Below are positions 11,736 through 22,600 of a stretch of 64,000 nucleotides of DNA, in pieces. The DNA comes from Cristatella mucedo (lineage: Eukaryota; Bryozoa; Phylactolaemata; Cristatellidae): NCBI GenBank assembly GCA_009760855.2, contig WPIO01000052.1:2341001-2405000 (forward strand), written 5' to 3'. How positions within the stretch are numbered: position 1 is the stretch's first letter; each line of letters starts with the position of its first letter. The position numbers and the translations under genes are program-made. The notes under the pieces are model-generated. The model had not been told where the DNA came from, did not search any database, and worked only from the letters and a program-made list of their open reading frames with translations.

Positions 11736-12305
11736 AACGTCGTTAAGCGAGTGAAACAACGTGGAATAGACTTTAAGGTTTTGTCGCTCACTTTTAGGTC
11801 ACTTCATTCTATGGCTCCAGCCTATCTGTCAGATATACTACCCCATCAGGCCAAGCATCGTACCACCCGCTTTTCGGAATCCAACAGTCTAGAAATACCT
11901 CGTACAAACCTTAAATCCTTTGGAGACCGTGCATTTAGTTCATATGCTCCCAAAGCCTGGAACTCCCTCCCGACCTGCGTCAGAACATCCCCTGACCTGA
12001 CCACATTTAAAAGGAACCTAAAAACACACCTATTTAGGACAGCATTTAGTGGGTCCCTGTGATTCGTCCTTCATGTGCTTATGCGTGCTGACACTGTGAA
12101 TGCTGCCACTAACCACATTTGCATGCTGACCCTGTGCATGTCACCCCTAACCATATTATTCATTTCGTTTGTTTTTTCAAGCATGATTTTACTTACCATT
12201 CAATTGCATTTCACTTTACAGAAAATTTAAAGCGCCTAGAGAGAGATTAAGTTCTCTGAGGGCACTTTATCAAGTGAATTATTATTATATTATTATAATA
12301 ATAGC
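11736..12305 (+). mobile_element. LINE family A copy inserted in the Gypsy pol gene
   Basis: A 5'-truncated family A copy with about 100 codons of the ORF2 C-terminus ('[19 protein letters not shown]', '[14 protein letters not shown]') in one open frame, the 3' UTR, the hairpin and a TTATTATATTATTA tail. It is close to the 42577 and 61173 copies. Gypsy RT sequence in the opposite orientation resumes on both sides, dating this insertion after the Gypsy element. Confidence 0.93.
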
Positions 12306-13290
12306 CCGAAATCCGGTGGACGCATCCAAGTTAGAGAGCAGCGTAGCACCAACAAGGTTAGGCAAAATCTCATTAGACGTCGGTAGTACGTAACGCTCAT
12401 TAACCACTGCTCCGTTTAATCGCTTCAATTCGACACAAAGGCACACTTTGCCGTCATGCTTTATTGCCGGTATGATTACTCCTCAGCTATAGGCTTCTTA
12501 ATGGCATCCGCGGTGCAATTCTCATCGTCGGATTCAGCCACGACCTCTCTTGATTTGTAGCCTCAGGTTCGCCGCGCGATTTGCAACGCAAATCGCAGTA
12601 GCCAAACTTCCGGCAGCTATCGCAACGGCTGTCGCGTGCCGGTCAGTGGCCAGGAATGTGAGACGAGTGGTAGTTCTAGCAGCTGCTAGCTCCCTCTTCA
12701 TCGTCTGGCCGCCCAACTCTATTGCGGTCTATGCGGCTGCTAGCTCCTAAGATGCAGGGCTCCGGACAGCCGCGCAGACTGCGATCCGCCGACAAATCTC
12801 GCAGTCGTCTGACGTCGAATGTTGCAGACTTAGTTGTGACTTCACCGTCTCCGTCTGACGCACCGCCGTTAACTTAAGGTCAGGAATTAGTCCCAGAGCT
12901 TCTGAAAGCTGAATGAATGACAAGCCCGCAACCAGGAGATCACGGGTAAACTCATCTTTCGTCGCCCCTTATTCGCAGTGCGAAGCTAAATCATAAAGTG
13001 CGCGTACAAAAGCCTCGGTCGCCCCACCCAGACTTCGACGGCGGTGGTTAAACATATCCCGATCGTGGATGATATTCTTACGCGGAATGAAGTAGTCGTC
13101 AAATTTGCCCAAGATGGCATCCGACGCCTTCACTCGGTCGACCTCATAGTTAAAGGCGTCGCTTCGGTTTGCGCTCCAGTAACGTACAAAAGTGTACTTA
13201 TGTGTACTCATCCTGGCCCTACGCCATCAGCTTCGCAGAGGTCTTGTAATGCCAAAAACGGTTTGTCACGCCGGCCATAACGCTAGCTCG
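12303..13290 (-). pseudogene. Gypsy-type gag and 5' pol remains
   Basis: Read on the minus strand, 13211-12969 holds a gag-like stretch with 'FNHRRRSL', 'EAFVRALYDLASHCE', typical of Ty3/Gypsy Gag in invertebrates. Near 12640-12590 a degraded zinc knuckle 'CDSCRKFGYCDLRC' can be read. At 12480-12303 the early RT motifs appear ('HDGKVCLCVELKRLN', 'LLSNLDASTGF'), the last containing the motif A Asp. Gag packages the RNA; Pol copies it. Frames change several times and stops are present, so it is dead. Protease could not be placed with confidence. Confidence 0.68.
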
Positions 13291-13371
13291 TCAAACGCAA
13301 CCTCCACTCGAGGGCCATCTCTTGAGCCTTGTTGATATTCAGGGCTATACTCTAGAATCTCATGCTACCAC

Positions 13372-13698
13372 CACGCAATGGAACGCCGCTAGCGGATGGG
13401 CGACATGCGTTTATTGGCAGCCGCGTTATGTTATGTTGCGATGCGGGCCTCTTCCTGAGCTTGGCCTCTTCTGATTGGTCACTGTGTTGTGGCTCCGGCC
13501 CGGTAGCTCTGCTATCTCACAGCTGCAGCGCTCTGAGGCTGTCGAGTACACTGTTTCGCGATACGGACTCGGAGTCATTATACTTCAGGTAGGGGCAATC
13601 GTCACGCCTACCGCACTCGGTCACTGTCGTCAATCGTCCCAGTACAGAGGTAGAATCTACGACCCGCTAGCCGCGCTTCGGCGCTCAGGATACGCCGG
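13372..13698 (-). other. Possible LTR of the degraded Gypsy element
   Basis: On the minus strand this block precedes a 'tggtggtagcatgag' stretch that could be a tRNA primer-binding site, and it contains 'aataaa' near its end, as an R/U5 boundary would. It lies directly upstream of the gag remains. The opposite LTR was not found, so the call is tentative; it could simply be unique DNA. Confidence 0.3.
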
Positions 13699-14393
13699 TA
13701 TTATAATAATAATCTTACTACTACTAATAATAGTAATAATAATAATGCACTTGATAAAGCGCCCTCAGTGAACTCAATCTCTTTCTAGGCCCTTTACATT
13801 TGCTGCAAAGGGAAACGCGATTGAATGGTGAGTAATATCATGCTTGATAAATAACAGGAATAGCATGGTTAGGAGGGACATGCACAGGGTCAGCATGCAA
13901 GTGTGGTTAGTGGCAGCATGCACAGTGTCAGCGCACATAAGCACATTAAGGACGAATCACAGGGACCCACTTTATGCTCTCCTAAATAGGTGTGTTTTAA
14001 AATTCTTTTTAAATGTGGTCAAGTCAGGAGATGATCTGACGCAAGTAGGGAGTGAGTTCCAGGCTTTGGGAGCATACGAACTAAATGCACGGCCTCCAAA
14101 GGATTTGAGGTTTGGACGAGGTATAGGTAAGCAGTTAGTTTCCAAAAAAGCGAGTGATACGATGCTTGGCCTGGTAGAGGAGTAGATCTGAGAGATAGGC
14201 TGGAGCCAAAGAATGTAGTGACCTAAAAGTGAACGACAAAACCTTGAAGTCGATCCGTTGCTTGACTGGGAGCCAGTGCAGGTCAGCGAGAAGTGGTGGG
14301 ATGTGGCAACTGCGACGCCCATGACAGACAAGCCTAGCTGCGGAGTTTTGCACCAGCTGTAATCGCCTGATTGCACATACCGGTAGGCCAGCA
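13699..14393 (-). mobile_element. LINE family A, 5'-truncated copy
   Basis: Minus-strand copy with an irregular TAA/TTA tail (13699-13745), 3' UTR and about 130 codons of the ORF2 C-terminus. The two frames '[20 protein letters not shown]' and '[19 protein letters not shown]' show that a frameshift separates the blocks. It ends in the 'LAYRHVQSG' region, where flank sequence begins abruptly. Confidence 0.92.
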
Positions 14394-15416
14394 GGCTATT
14401 CCAGCGTCGGCCAGAACTAAAGCCGTTACGAATGCTGTATTTATGACCCGAGGACTCGATAGTGAAGACGATAAAGTGCACTAAAGAAGTCCAGCATTTA
14501 TTTGCCAGCCGGCGAGCGTTGGAAAGTGTGCCCTGTCGGAATTTCTAACCACAGCTAACTAACGCAAACGCACCGACTTGCTCCTTAGACAGCGTTCTAA
14601 TTAGTCTCCGCAGAACTTGTGGATCAATAGAATCGGTTTCTCGGGCAAAAATCGTCGGCAACAGAAGGTATTCACCAGCCACTTTGCCAGTACGGCGTCG
14701 TTTATTCATACAGCAGTGCCAGATCTTCAATTGGTACAGTGCTAATAGCAGGCTGTTCAAACATGGTCGCCAAGGTATGTTTATATTTACGTTCAGTAAA
14801 TACGTTTTAGTATCTTTTCCACTTTGAGTTTCTCTCTAATACATAAATATTAAATAAACCCTAAAACCCAAGAGCTACACTCTGAATCCAAAAACTCAAA
14901 CCCAAACAAAATACAAAATCTAACCAGTAAACCGTAACCCGTAAACCCCAAAGTATACATCCATTGCATACTAAACCCAAAATTGTAAACCCTGAGCTAA
15001 CTAAAGACGCATTTATTGAACTAAATATAAACAGACGCAGGCGACCATGTTGAACAGCCTGCAATGAGTACTGGGCCCGAGCAGATCTGCTGAGCCTTGC
15101 CATCTTCCAGCAAGGAACACCGGAACCGTTAGATTACGGTCAAGAGTTCTTCAGCCAGGATAGCGGCCGCTTCGATCCGGTTCCGTCTGTTGGAAATAAA
15201 TGTTGTGTCTGCTTGTGTCATCTAGTGCTGCGGCTAACTGCTCGAACAAGATTAACGCACTCTTTTCGGGTTCATCGTCCTTCGGGCTGATTGCCTGCTT
15301 AGGAAGCCGGACATGTAGGCTAACAATAAATGGTGACCCATCACGGTTGCCGCATTGCACTAATTATCGGATCCGAATTTCTCGTGTAGTTGTTTTGCTA
15401 GAGCCGGAATTTTCTT
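14394..15416. other. No recognised gene; C/A-rich strand-asymmetric tract
   Basis: About 1 kb without an assignable feature. From 14855 to 15000 the plus strand is poor in G and repeats 'aaaccc' and 'taaaccc' irregularly, superficially like degenerate telomeric DNA but without a fixed period. Open frames at 14545-14760 (-) and 15151-15360 (-) have no recognisable domain. Confidence 0.45.
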
Positions 15417-16197
15417 AATAATAATAATAATGCACTTGAAAAGTGCCCTCAGAGAACTCAATCTCTCTCTAGGCGGTTTACATTTTCTGCAAAGGGAAAT
15501 GCAGTTGAATGGTGAGTAATATCATGCTTGATAAACAAACAAATTGAATAACATAGGGGTGACATGCACAGGGTCAGTATGCAAATGTGTTTAGTGGCAG
15601 CATGCACAGTGCCAGCACGCATAAGCACATGAAGGACGAATCACACGGACCCACTAAATAGGTGTGTTTTTAAGTTCTTTTTAAATGTGGTCAGGTCAGG
15701 GGATGTTCTGACGCAGGTCGGGAGGGAGTTCCAGGCTGTGGGAGCATACGAACTAAATGCATGGTCTCCAAAGAATTTAAGGTTTGTACGAGGTATTTCC
15801 AGACTTTTGGATTCCGAAAAGCGGGTGGTACGATGCTTAGCCTGATGGGGTAGTATATCTGACAGATAGGCTGGAGCCATAGAATGAAGGGACCTAAAAG
15901 TGAGGGACAAAACCTTGAAGTCAATCCGTTGCTTGACTGGTAGCCAGTGCAGGTCGGCGAGAAGTTGTGTGATATGGCAACTGGGACGCTCACGACAGAC
16001 AAGCCTAGCTGCGGAGTTTTGCACCAGCTGCAGTCGCCTGATCGCACATGCTGGTAGGCCAGTAAGCAGTGAGTTGCAGAAGTTGAGACGGGATGTCATG
16101 AATGCATGGACTAACTTTGACGTGGTATCCTTATCTAAACAAGCCCGAATTTTAGCAATATTATGAAGCTGAAAATAGGCAGATTTGACCGTGGAGC
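15417..16197 (-). mobile_element. LINE family A, 5'-truncated copy with long open frame
   Basis: Minus-strand copy with TAATAATAATAA at its 3' end, hairpin, 3' UTR and about 190 uninterrupted codons of ORF2 C-terminus (16219-15641), covering 'SAYFQLHNIAKIRACLDKDT', '[15 protein letters not shown]' and 'FFGDHAFSSYAPTAWNSLP'. The open frame indicates a fairly young copy. RT motifs are missing by truncation; the 5' junction falls at about 16197. Confidence 0.94.
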
Positions 16198-17496
16198 TTC
16201 TTCGCTTTAATCTGCCCACAGTCTATAAGAAACTCGTCAAAATCACTCATAATGATGTAAGTAATGGCTGAATTTGACGACCACTCACTGAAGATTGAGA
16301 TTTGCCCCAGCGGACAGTTACCCCAATGACAGTTGCACCAATCCAAAACCGGAAGGAATACAATTTCCGGCAGCATTGACAAGCTTTTTCCTGCGGCGCG
16401 AAGCGCAATGATTTTTATGAGTATTAAAAAGAGTTTCTTAAAAGTTCAACAATGTTATTTTACATTTGTCGTAATTATGCGAGCTTGAACACGGTAGCAC
16501 GACTAGGAACGCTAATATGTCAAATCCACATCGAGCGTCTTATAATAGGTTTTATCATTTAGGTTTTATTATTTGTATTGGTGTAATTACCGATCGGAAA
16601 AGCCCTATTGTAAGATTAACTGCCAGAAAGGCTTCTTACCGCCAGTTCCAGCCGCGTACGCGGGCCGGTCGCCAGGCCAGGCAAAGCAAGCCGATTTACG
16701 CAGAAATGCACGACTTGCGCACGGAAGCGAATAATTATAATTATATATTATAATTATTAATAATTATAATTATAATTAATATTATATGCTATACGCAACT
16801 CAAATTTGGGGTAAGGTCAAACTCCTTTAATTTTGTGATCCGAACAGCGAGCCAATTCAACCGTCCGACCTTTGCTTTATTCCGGGCTCCGTCTTCCGGG
16901 CTGGTAGCCAGTGCCGGTATAGATGGAGACGAGCTTGCGAGCCGTAGCGAAGCTTATTTGGTATCTTCGCAAAAAGAAATAAGGATAATATGGAGGTTGG
17001 AGCAAAGTTTCGAAAGATACATTTATTCTGCCGCGCTAGCTATAATTTGTAGAGCGGTATTAGCGGTCGGTTTAGCAGCGCCAGCAGGTTTCTCTGCACA
17101 GCTCGCTTTTATTTTTTGTTTTGGGCCTGCTTTCTTGCAAAGGCAGCAATATTAGGCTCATTATTCCGCCCACAGTGCTGAAACAACTCCAGACACTGTT
17201 TTTTCGATAAGCTGCTTGCAGCTCTCTACCTATTCACTGACACCCGAAAACTACCAGCTGCTACCGTTAGGCTGATTAAGGTAAAAATAATAAAACAGCG
17301 CGATAAGGCATTAAATTCGCGAAGCTTATCTTAAGTTGCAACCCAGAATTTTATTCTATTGATTGTTCGTGAATATGACACCTGGATTTCCAGACAAGTG
17401 TTTCCTAATCAGGTCTTTCCCAAGAGAGCACGAGATGCCACACTGGGTGGGGTACCCGACAAGGTAGGAACCACCGAGGTAATTTATCATTAAGTG
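16198..17496. other. Centre of inverted duplication; AT palindrome
   Basis: About 1.3 kb without a recognised gene. At 16731-16792 an AT-only stretch (ATAATTATAATTATA units) is nearly self-complementary and could form a cruciform. Near 16300-16345 there are about three loosely repeated 17-base units ('acagttaccccaatg'). Nothing here assigns a function. Confidence 0.4.
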
Positions 17497-18014
17497 ACGT
17501 TACGTTGGTCTGACAGTTTTTGTTCGTTTAAGTACGCGGTCTTCTGTAATCTCATGCATTAGCTAACAGTTAAATGCCACAATCAGCGAACAAGCAGTGA
17601 ACTTGAAGTATTTTGTTCAATATGCTAGAGACGTTGGTTTATATATCACACTGCACATGACCGTAAGCAAAACGAGCTAATCTTTCTAGCATCGGTAGCT
17701 TAGCTGGCGACGTACAGACAACTACTCAGCGACCAGTAAGACTATGCAGAGCCAACGTATCCAGTCGATTGCGGCACCTCCAAAGTGTGCAAGGGTCTTG
17801 CTCGATTTGGTTATCAAATCAATGTAAATCTAAGCCACATAATCCAGCCAAAAGCTAGCATACCTTTACAAGAATCAACAGGGTAGCTGTTGTAATTCTT
17901 TCACAATTGCAAAACGACCTTGTGGATTTCGTACTTTTGTGCATGCTGTAGGTGATCGTACTTTTTTATTTGCTATAATTCGAATGCGTATTTATTTGTA
18001 TGTGTGAGTTTATG

Positions 18015-18115
18015 TCTCCATCTTATGCGTGTGTGTGTGCGTGCATGTGTGTGCGTATGCGTGGGTGTGCGTGCGTGTGTGTTCATGTGTTCGGGGTTGG
18101 TTGTGTGTTCGTTCA
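18015..18115. repeat. (GT)n-rich microsatellite
   Basis: Degenerate GT/GC repeats, the inverted partner of the CA tract at 10364-10450 in the other arm. Confidence 0.85.
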
Positions 18116-18629
18116 CATGCTTTTGTGTTTGCATCTGAATGTTTCGGCGCAGTAAAAAAACGCGAAAGAAAATCTCGCGCCAACAAAAGCACGCAATGCT
18201 CACAATCGTAATAAACACGCGCACGGCACCAGCGATCAACCATTAGTTTTGTAAATATATGATTAAAAGAATTCATCTGGATTTATGTCTTCCAAATCAA
18301 TTACTGTTATACCCTGAAGAAACAATATTGCATTGTACATGTGACGTGGAAGTAACAATAGTATCCTCAGTTTCGTCAACCATTAATAATGCAAGTGCAT
18401 TTGTGGAACAATATTAGTAAGAACAATATTTTAATTAAATAAAAATAACGCTGTATTTAAAGATTTAAGGGGTTGGCCTAAAACGCAATTAAATATTTAA
18501 ATTTGCAAATGAAACGCAACATTAACCATTGAAGCTTGAATACTTCATTATTGATCAATGCACAGCATTAAAATTAAATCAATACCTGTTGCATGACCTG
18601 TGAGCCGTGAATAGTGATGGCTCAAAAAA

Positions 18630-18785
18630 ATATTAGCTGATTTAAAAGCCTCATTTGTATCCGGCACAATTGCCTTAACGGATTTCACCACAGCTTGCAG
18701 TCGGCTATAAAGGAGCGCCCACTACAGGATTCGAACCCACCACCTCGATCATGGAAAGCGACCACCTTACCTCAGACTTCATGGT
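18630..18785 (-). mobile_element. tRNA-derived SINE (right-arm copy)
   Basis: The complement of the B box is 'aggattcgaaccc' at 18726-18738. The 3' end 'aaatattagctgatttaaaa' and 'gcctcatttgtatcc' match the family. It is the inverted partner of the copy at 9680-9850. Confidence 0.82.
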
Positions 18786-19032
18786 GATTTAATTGAAGCT
18801 TATATCATTGCTATATGATATGATGTCACTATTGAAAAAATGTTTTACTCTTTAAAATTGAAAGTCCTGTTCAAATTGTTCATTTTTAATTGTATGTACT
18901 ATTTATTTCTCTAAAAAGGTAATCTATTTTAAGCAGAATTCCTTCAAATTATTGTTGTGCGATTTTCAGCGATCTTTTGACCTGTGCATTTATGTCTATC
19001 CGCGCTTTTTTCGGCGCGCTTCCGTTGGATTA

Positions 19033-19341
19033 ATGTCGCTCCACCGGAGGCTGACAGCTAGCACGACCTCTGTGAACCAAGCGCCGATGATATTTCGGCA
19101 GCCGCCGAAATTGCTAAGCAACGCTGGAGGCTATTCTCTAGCATTGCAAGCGTGCGAAGCAGCTGGGGCTTACGTCTTTTGCACGTACACGCCATCAGAT
19201 ACGAGCTCTACAACTCAGTTTCACTCGGTCGATGCTGATAAAAATAAGCGCCTCGAAGCAAGCGTATCGCAGAGGCGGCTTCTCCGTGTCCGCGCACACG
19301 AATACCCGAACACGATCGTCCTCAGTACTGCTTATATATAG
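19033..19341 (+). pseudogene. Right-arm partner of the hypothetical 131-residue frame
   Basis: The reading frame starts with MSLHRRLTAS at 19033 and follows the left-arm frame for about 55 residues, with a two-residue in-frame insertion after 'AGAYVF'. It then shifts relative to the left arm and ends at a stop (19339-19341) just past 'NTIVLSTAYI'. If the left-arm frame is a gene, this is its disrupted duplicate; if not, both are chance frames. No function is proposed. Confidence 0.2.
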
Positions 19342-19756
19342 TTCATATCTGACCAATCAAAACGCCTGAGCCACGACAGCATCGCCTTTTCTCGCCCTTG
19401 CCGCCATCCATCGACTCGATCTGCGGATAATCGAAAGCTCGTATAGCGTCACAAAATATGAAGATTAAGATTGCCACACGGTTCCTTACAACTCAAAATA
19501 CTCTGTTGGTGAATTAACTCTGTTGGCAGATACGCCGTACACTGCACGCGCTCTTTCCATGTGGAACTGATAGCTGTTACTGCTTTTGTACGCGCTACGT
19601 GATGGTTACGTACGCGCTACCTGATGAGGCCGTCGAATCAGCTGACCTTGACTCTTTACTAACAGGCTCGTGTGAGTGCATCCTCGGCTCTTGAAAATGG
19701 CTCTCACTGTCGGTAACGAAGTGAGAAGAGCGTTGACATTGTGCAAGTTACTGTAA

Positions 19757-20560
19757 TCATAGCAATAATAACAATAAATTTGTACAGGCCTTCAGAGAAC
19801 TTAATCTTCTCTTTCTAGGCACTTTACATTTGCTGTAAAGGAAGCATGAGCAAATGGTTAGTGGTAGCATGCTCAATGATTACAAGCATTAGATGGTTAG
19901 AGGTGAAATTCACAGGTTCAGCACGCAAATAGGGTTAGTGGTAGCTTGCACAGTGTCAGCACAGTGAAAGCACACAAAGAACGAATCGCGGAAACCCACT
20001 AAATGCTGTGATAATAGCAGCAATTTTAGCTCCCTTTTAAGCGTCAAGTCAGGGGATATCGTGACGCCCGTTGGAAGTGAGTTCCAGGCTTTCGGAGCAT
20101 ACGAACTTAAGGCGCGAACTCCAAACGATTTGAGGTTCGTACGAGGTGTACCTAAAATATTATATTCAGAAAATTGGATTGTACGATGCTTAGCCTCGTA
20201 TGATATCGGATCTGATAGGTAGGCTGGAGCAGAAGAATGAAGGGAATAACCTTGAATTTGATGCGCTGCTTGACTGGAAGCTAGTGCAGGTCGGTGAGAA
20301 GTCGTGTGATGTGGCAAATGCGACGCTCAGGAAAGACAAGCCTAGCTGCAGAACTTTGCACCAACTGTAAGTGCCTGAGTGCACTGGTCGGTAGACCATA
20401 AAGCAGTGAGTTACATAAGTCAAGACGGGATGTCACAAATGCCCAGACTAGTTTTGATGTGGTATCCCTGTCTAAGCAAGCCCGAATTTGAGCAGTGTTA
20501 TGTAAGTGAAAGTAGGCTGACTTGATTTTGGAACTGATATGTGGTCATCTCATTAACCTG
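19757..20560 (-). mobile_element. LINE family A copy at outer end of right arm
   Basis: Minus-strand copy ending in AATAATAACAATAAA. It holds 3' UTR and the broken ORF2 C-terminus ('[19 protein letters not shown]'), and extends beyond the duplicated part by about 150 bp to 'gaactgatatgtggtc'. The part up to 20403 is the inverted partner of 6283-6955. Confidence 0.9.
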
Positions 20561-20807
20561 ACTATTAAAAGACTGCTATCGTGACCCTGTTATTGTGCTT
20601 AACCGTTGATGATGACAGTACGGATACCAGTCTTTATTATTCAAGAGCCACGAATAGTATCTCGGCAGTCATAATATTGTCGATAAGCACACCACAATTT
20701 CAGAGTTCAGGGTTAAGAGTTTTGGGCTGCCGTTGCTGATTGGTGACCAGGGAGGAACCAGTCATCCCAGCGGCGACACGCCGTTTACGCCCGGCAAAGA
20801 TGGGCTG

Positions 20808-21975
20808 TAATAATAGTAATTATAATAATGCACTTGATAAAGCGCTCTCAGAGAACTTAGTCTCTTTCTAGGCGCTTTACAATTGCTGCTAGGGAAACGC
20901 GATTGAATGGTGAGTAATATCATGCTTGATGAACAATATGAATAACATGGTTATGGGTGACATGCACAGGGTCAGCATGCAAGTGTGGTTAGTGGCAGCA
21001 TGCACAGTGTCAGCACGCATAAGCAAATGAAGGACGAATCACAGGGACCCACATTATGCTCTCCTAAATAGGTGTGTTTTTAAGTTCATTTAAATGTGGT
21101 CAAGTTAGGGGATGTTCTGACGCAAGTCGGGAGTGAGTTCCAGGCTTTGGGAGCATACGAACTAAATGCACGGTCTCCAAAGGATTTGAGGTTTTTACAA
21201 GGTATTGTTAAACTCTTGGATTCCAAAAAGCAGGTGGTACGCTGCTTGGCCTGGTGGGGGAGACGGCGGAGGAGACTGGGAGCTAGTGCAGGTCAGCGAG
21301 AAGTGCTGTGATGTGGCAACTGCGTCACTCACGGCAGACAAGCCTAGCTACGGAGTGTTGCACCTGCTGTAATCGCCTGATTGCACATGCCGGTAGGCCA
21401 GCAAGCAGTGGGTTACAGAAGTCAAGACGGCATGTCACAAATGCATGGACCAACTTAGACGTGGTATCCCTGTCTAAACAAGCCCGAATTTAAGCAATGT
21501 TATGCAGCTGAAAATAGGCAGACTTGATTGTGGAGCTGATGTGGTCGTGTAACGAGAGGTCAATGTGGAACATGACACCTAGATTTCGAGCTGATTCAAC
21601 AGGAGATATGCTGGCTGAGCCAATTTTAAGCGTCAGCCTTTCCAATTTCTGAATCACATGGTTTTGCCCATAAGTAATAGGTTAGTTTTATTATCGCTTA
21701 GTTTAAGAAAATTTGCTGCCATCCATGTGCGGATGTCATCAATACATGCAGCAAGTGAATTGAGAGAATTCGAGGCGCTCGAAGGCTGGGAGGGAACAAA
21801 GCAAAACTACAACTGAGTTTCACCCGAATAGAAGTGAAAGCCTAGATCGTTCTTGGCAATCACATCAACAAGAGGGAGAGTATAAACCATGAAAAGAACC
21901 GGACCTAGCACGGACCCCTGAGGTACCCCATATTTCAGAGATACCTCGGATGATCTTTGTCTATTCACGTCAATA
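20808..21975 (-). mobile_element. LINE family A copy reaching into the RT domain
   Basis: Minus-strand copy about 1.17 kb long. It retains RT motif B ('GVPQGSVLGPVLF') and a mutated catalytic box: 'FHFYSGETQL' where active copies have YADD, so both Asp positions are changed. Near 21262 about 85 bp found in other copies are missing and a short filler joins the ends. The 3' UTR and irregular TAA tail are present. The copy stops at the 'DVNRQRSSEV' region. Confidence 0.92.
21807..21975 (-). pseudogene. LINE A RT palm fragment with destroyed catalytic box
   Basis: The frame encodes 'RQRSSEVSLKYGVPQGSVLG' followed by 'PVLFMVYTLP' and 'FHFYSGETQL'. Motif B is well kept. Motif C should be FxxYADDTQL; here Ala-Asp-Asp has become Ser-Gly-Glu, which removes the metal-binding pair. 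The frame continues past 21975 into non-LINE flank, so the first residues of the longer open frame are not element-derived. Confidence 0.85.
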
Positions 21976-22424
21976 ACTAAATAAAAACATAAAAACTCCG
22001 GAGTCTTGAATCTTATCAAATCTATTCGAAAATTGGATGCCGACAGTCCAGGAGCAGCTGCAGTGGCTGTCACGGAAACTACAACTGAGCGCACGCCGGT
22101 TGCTTACCCAGAAAACGCGAAGGTCCTGTTCTGGGATTTACCAGGTAATAATGCTATTTTCCGCATCATCGATTTGCGAAAACTCTACTGAAGCACGTCG
22201 GCCACACATGGCAATACTAAATAGCTTGCCTGCGGAAGCTCGGCTTTTATGCCTTTACTCGAGCAGCGGCCTTGTCAGCAGTCCATGCTTGAAATACTTG
22301 CAGGCCTATTTTACATCTTGCATAGTTTTTGTGCAGCGCATGAACAATACGCTGTTGCAGCCTCAATACTCTGACAGATCGCAGCTAAGACCCAAGCGCA
22401 TAAGCGTCAGTTTACCCTGAGCTA

Positions 22425-22600
22425 TAATGTTGCTGTATTATAATATTGTTTAATTTTAATATTATTAATACAATAATATAGTACAATATATATAATATAT
22501 ATATATATGTTATATTATATATTAATAAATTAATATAATATATATTATACATAATATATATAATATATATAATATTGCTCGCTATAATAATGCTGCTAGA
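22425..22600. repeat. AT-rich repeat tract
   Basis: Almost pure A/T with ATATAT and TATAATATA units, partly self-complementary. Simple-sequence DNA with no gene. Confidence 0.9.

Larger units (their letters stand above)
17497..20403 (-). repeat. Large inverted duplication, right arm
   Basis: Reverse-complement partner of 6283-10955. The inner edge matches from 'taagtgacgttacgttg' (with 10940-10955), the outer edge falls inside the shared LINE A copy near 20403, where the left arm has unrelated DNA at 6258-6282. A 40-bp stretch at 19408-19446 is identical to the complement of 7251-7290. It lacks the LINE B insertion of the left arm. The centre between arms is about 6.5 kb. Confidence 0.92.

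Noticed and set aside
14855-15000. Telomere-like CCCTAAA stretch
   Set aside because: 'aaaccc' motifs are irregularly spaced and mixed with other C/A-rich words; no fixed 6- or 7-bp period.
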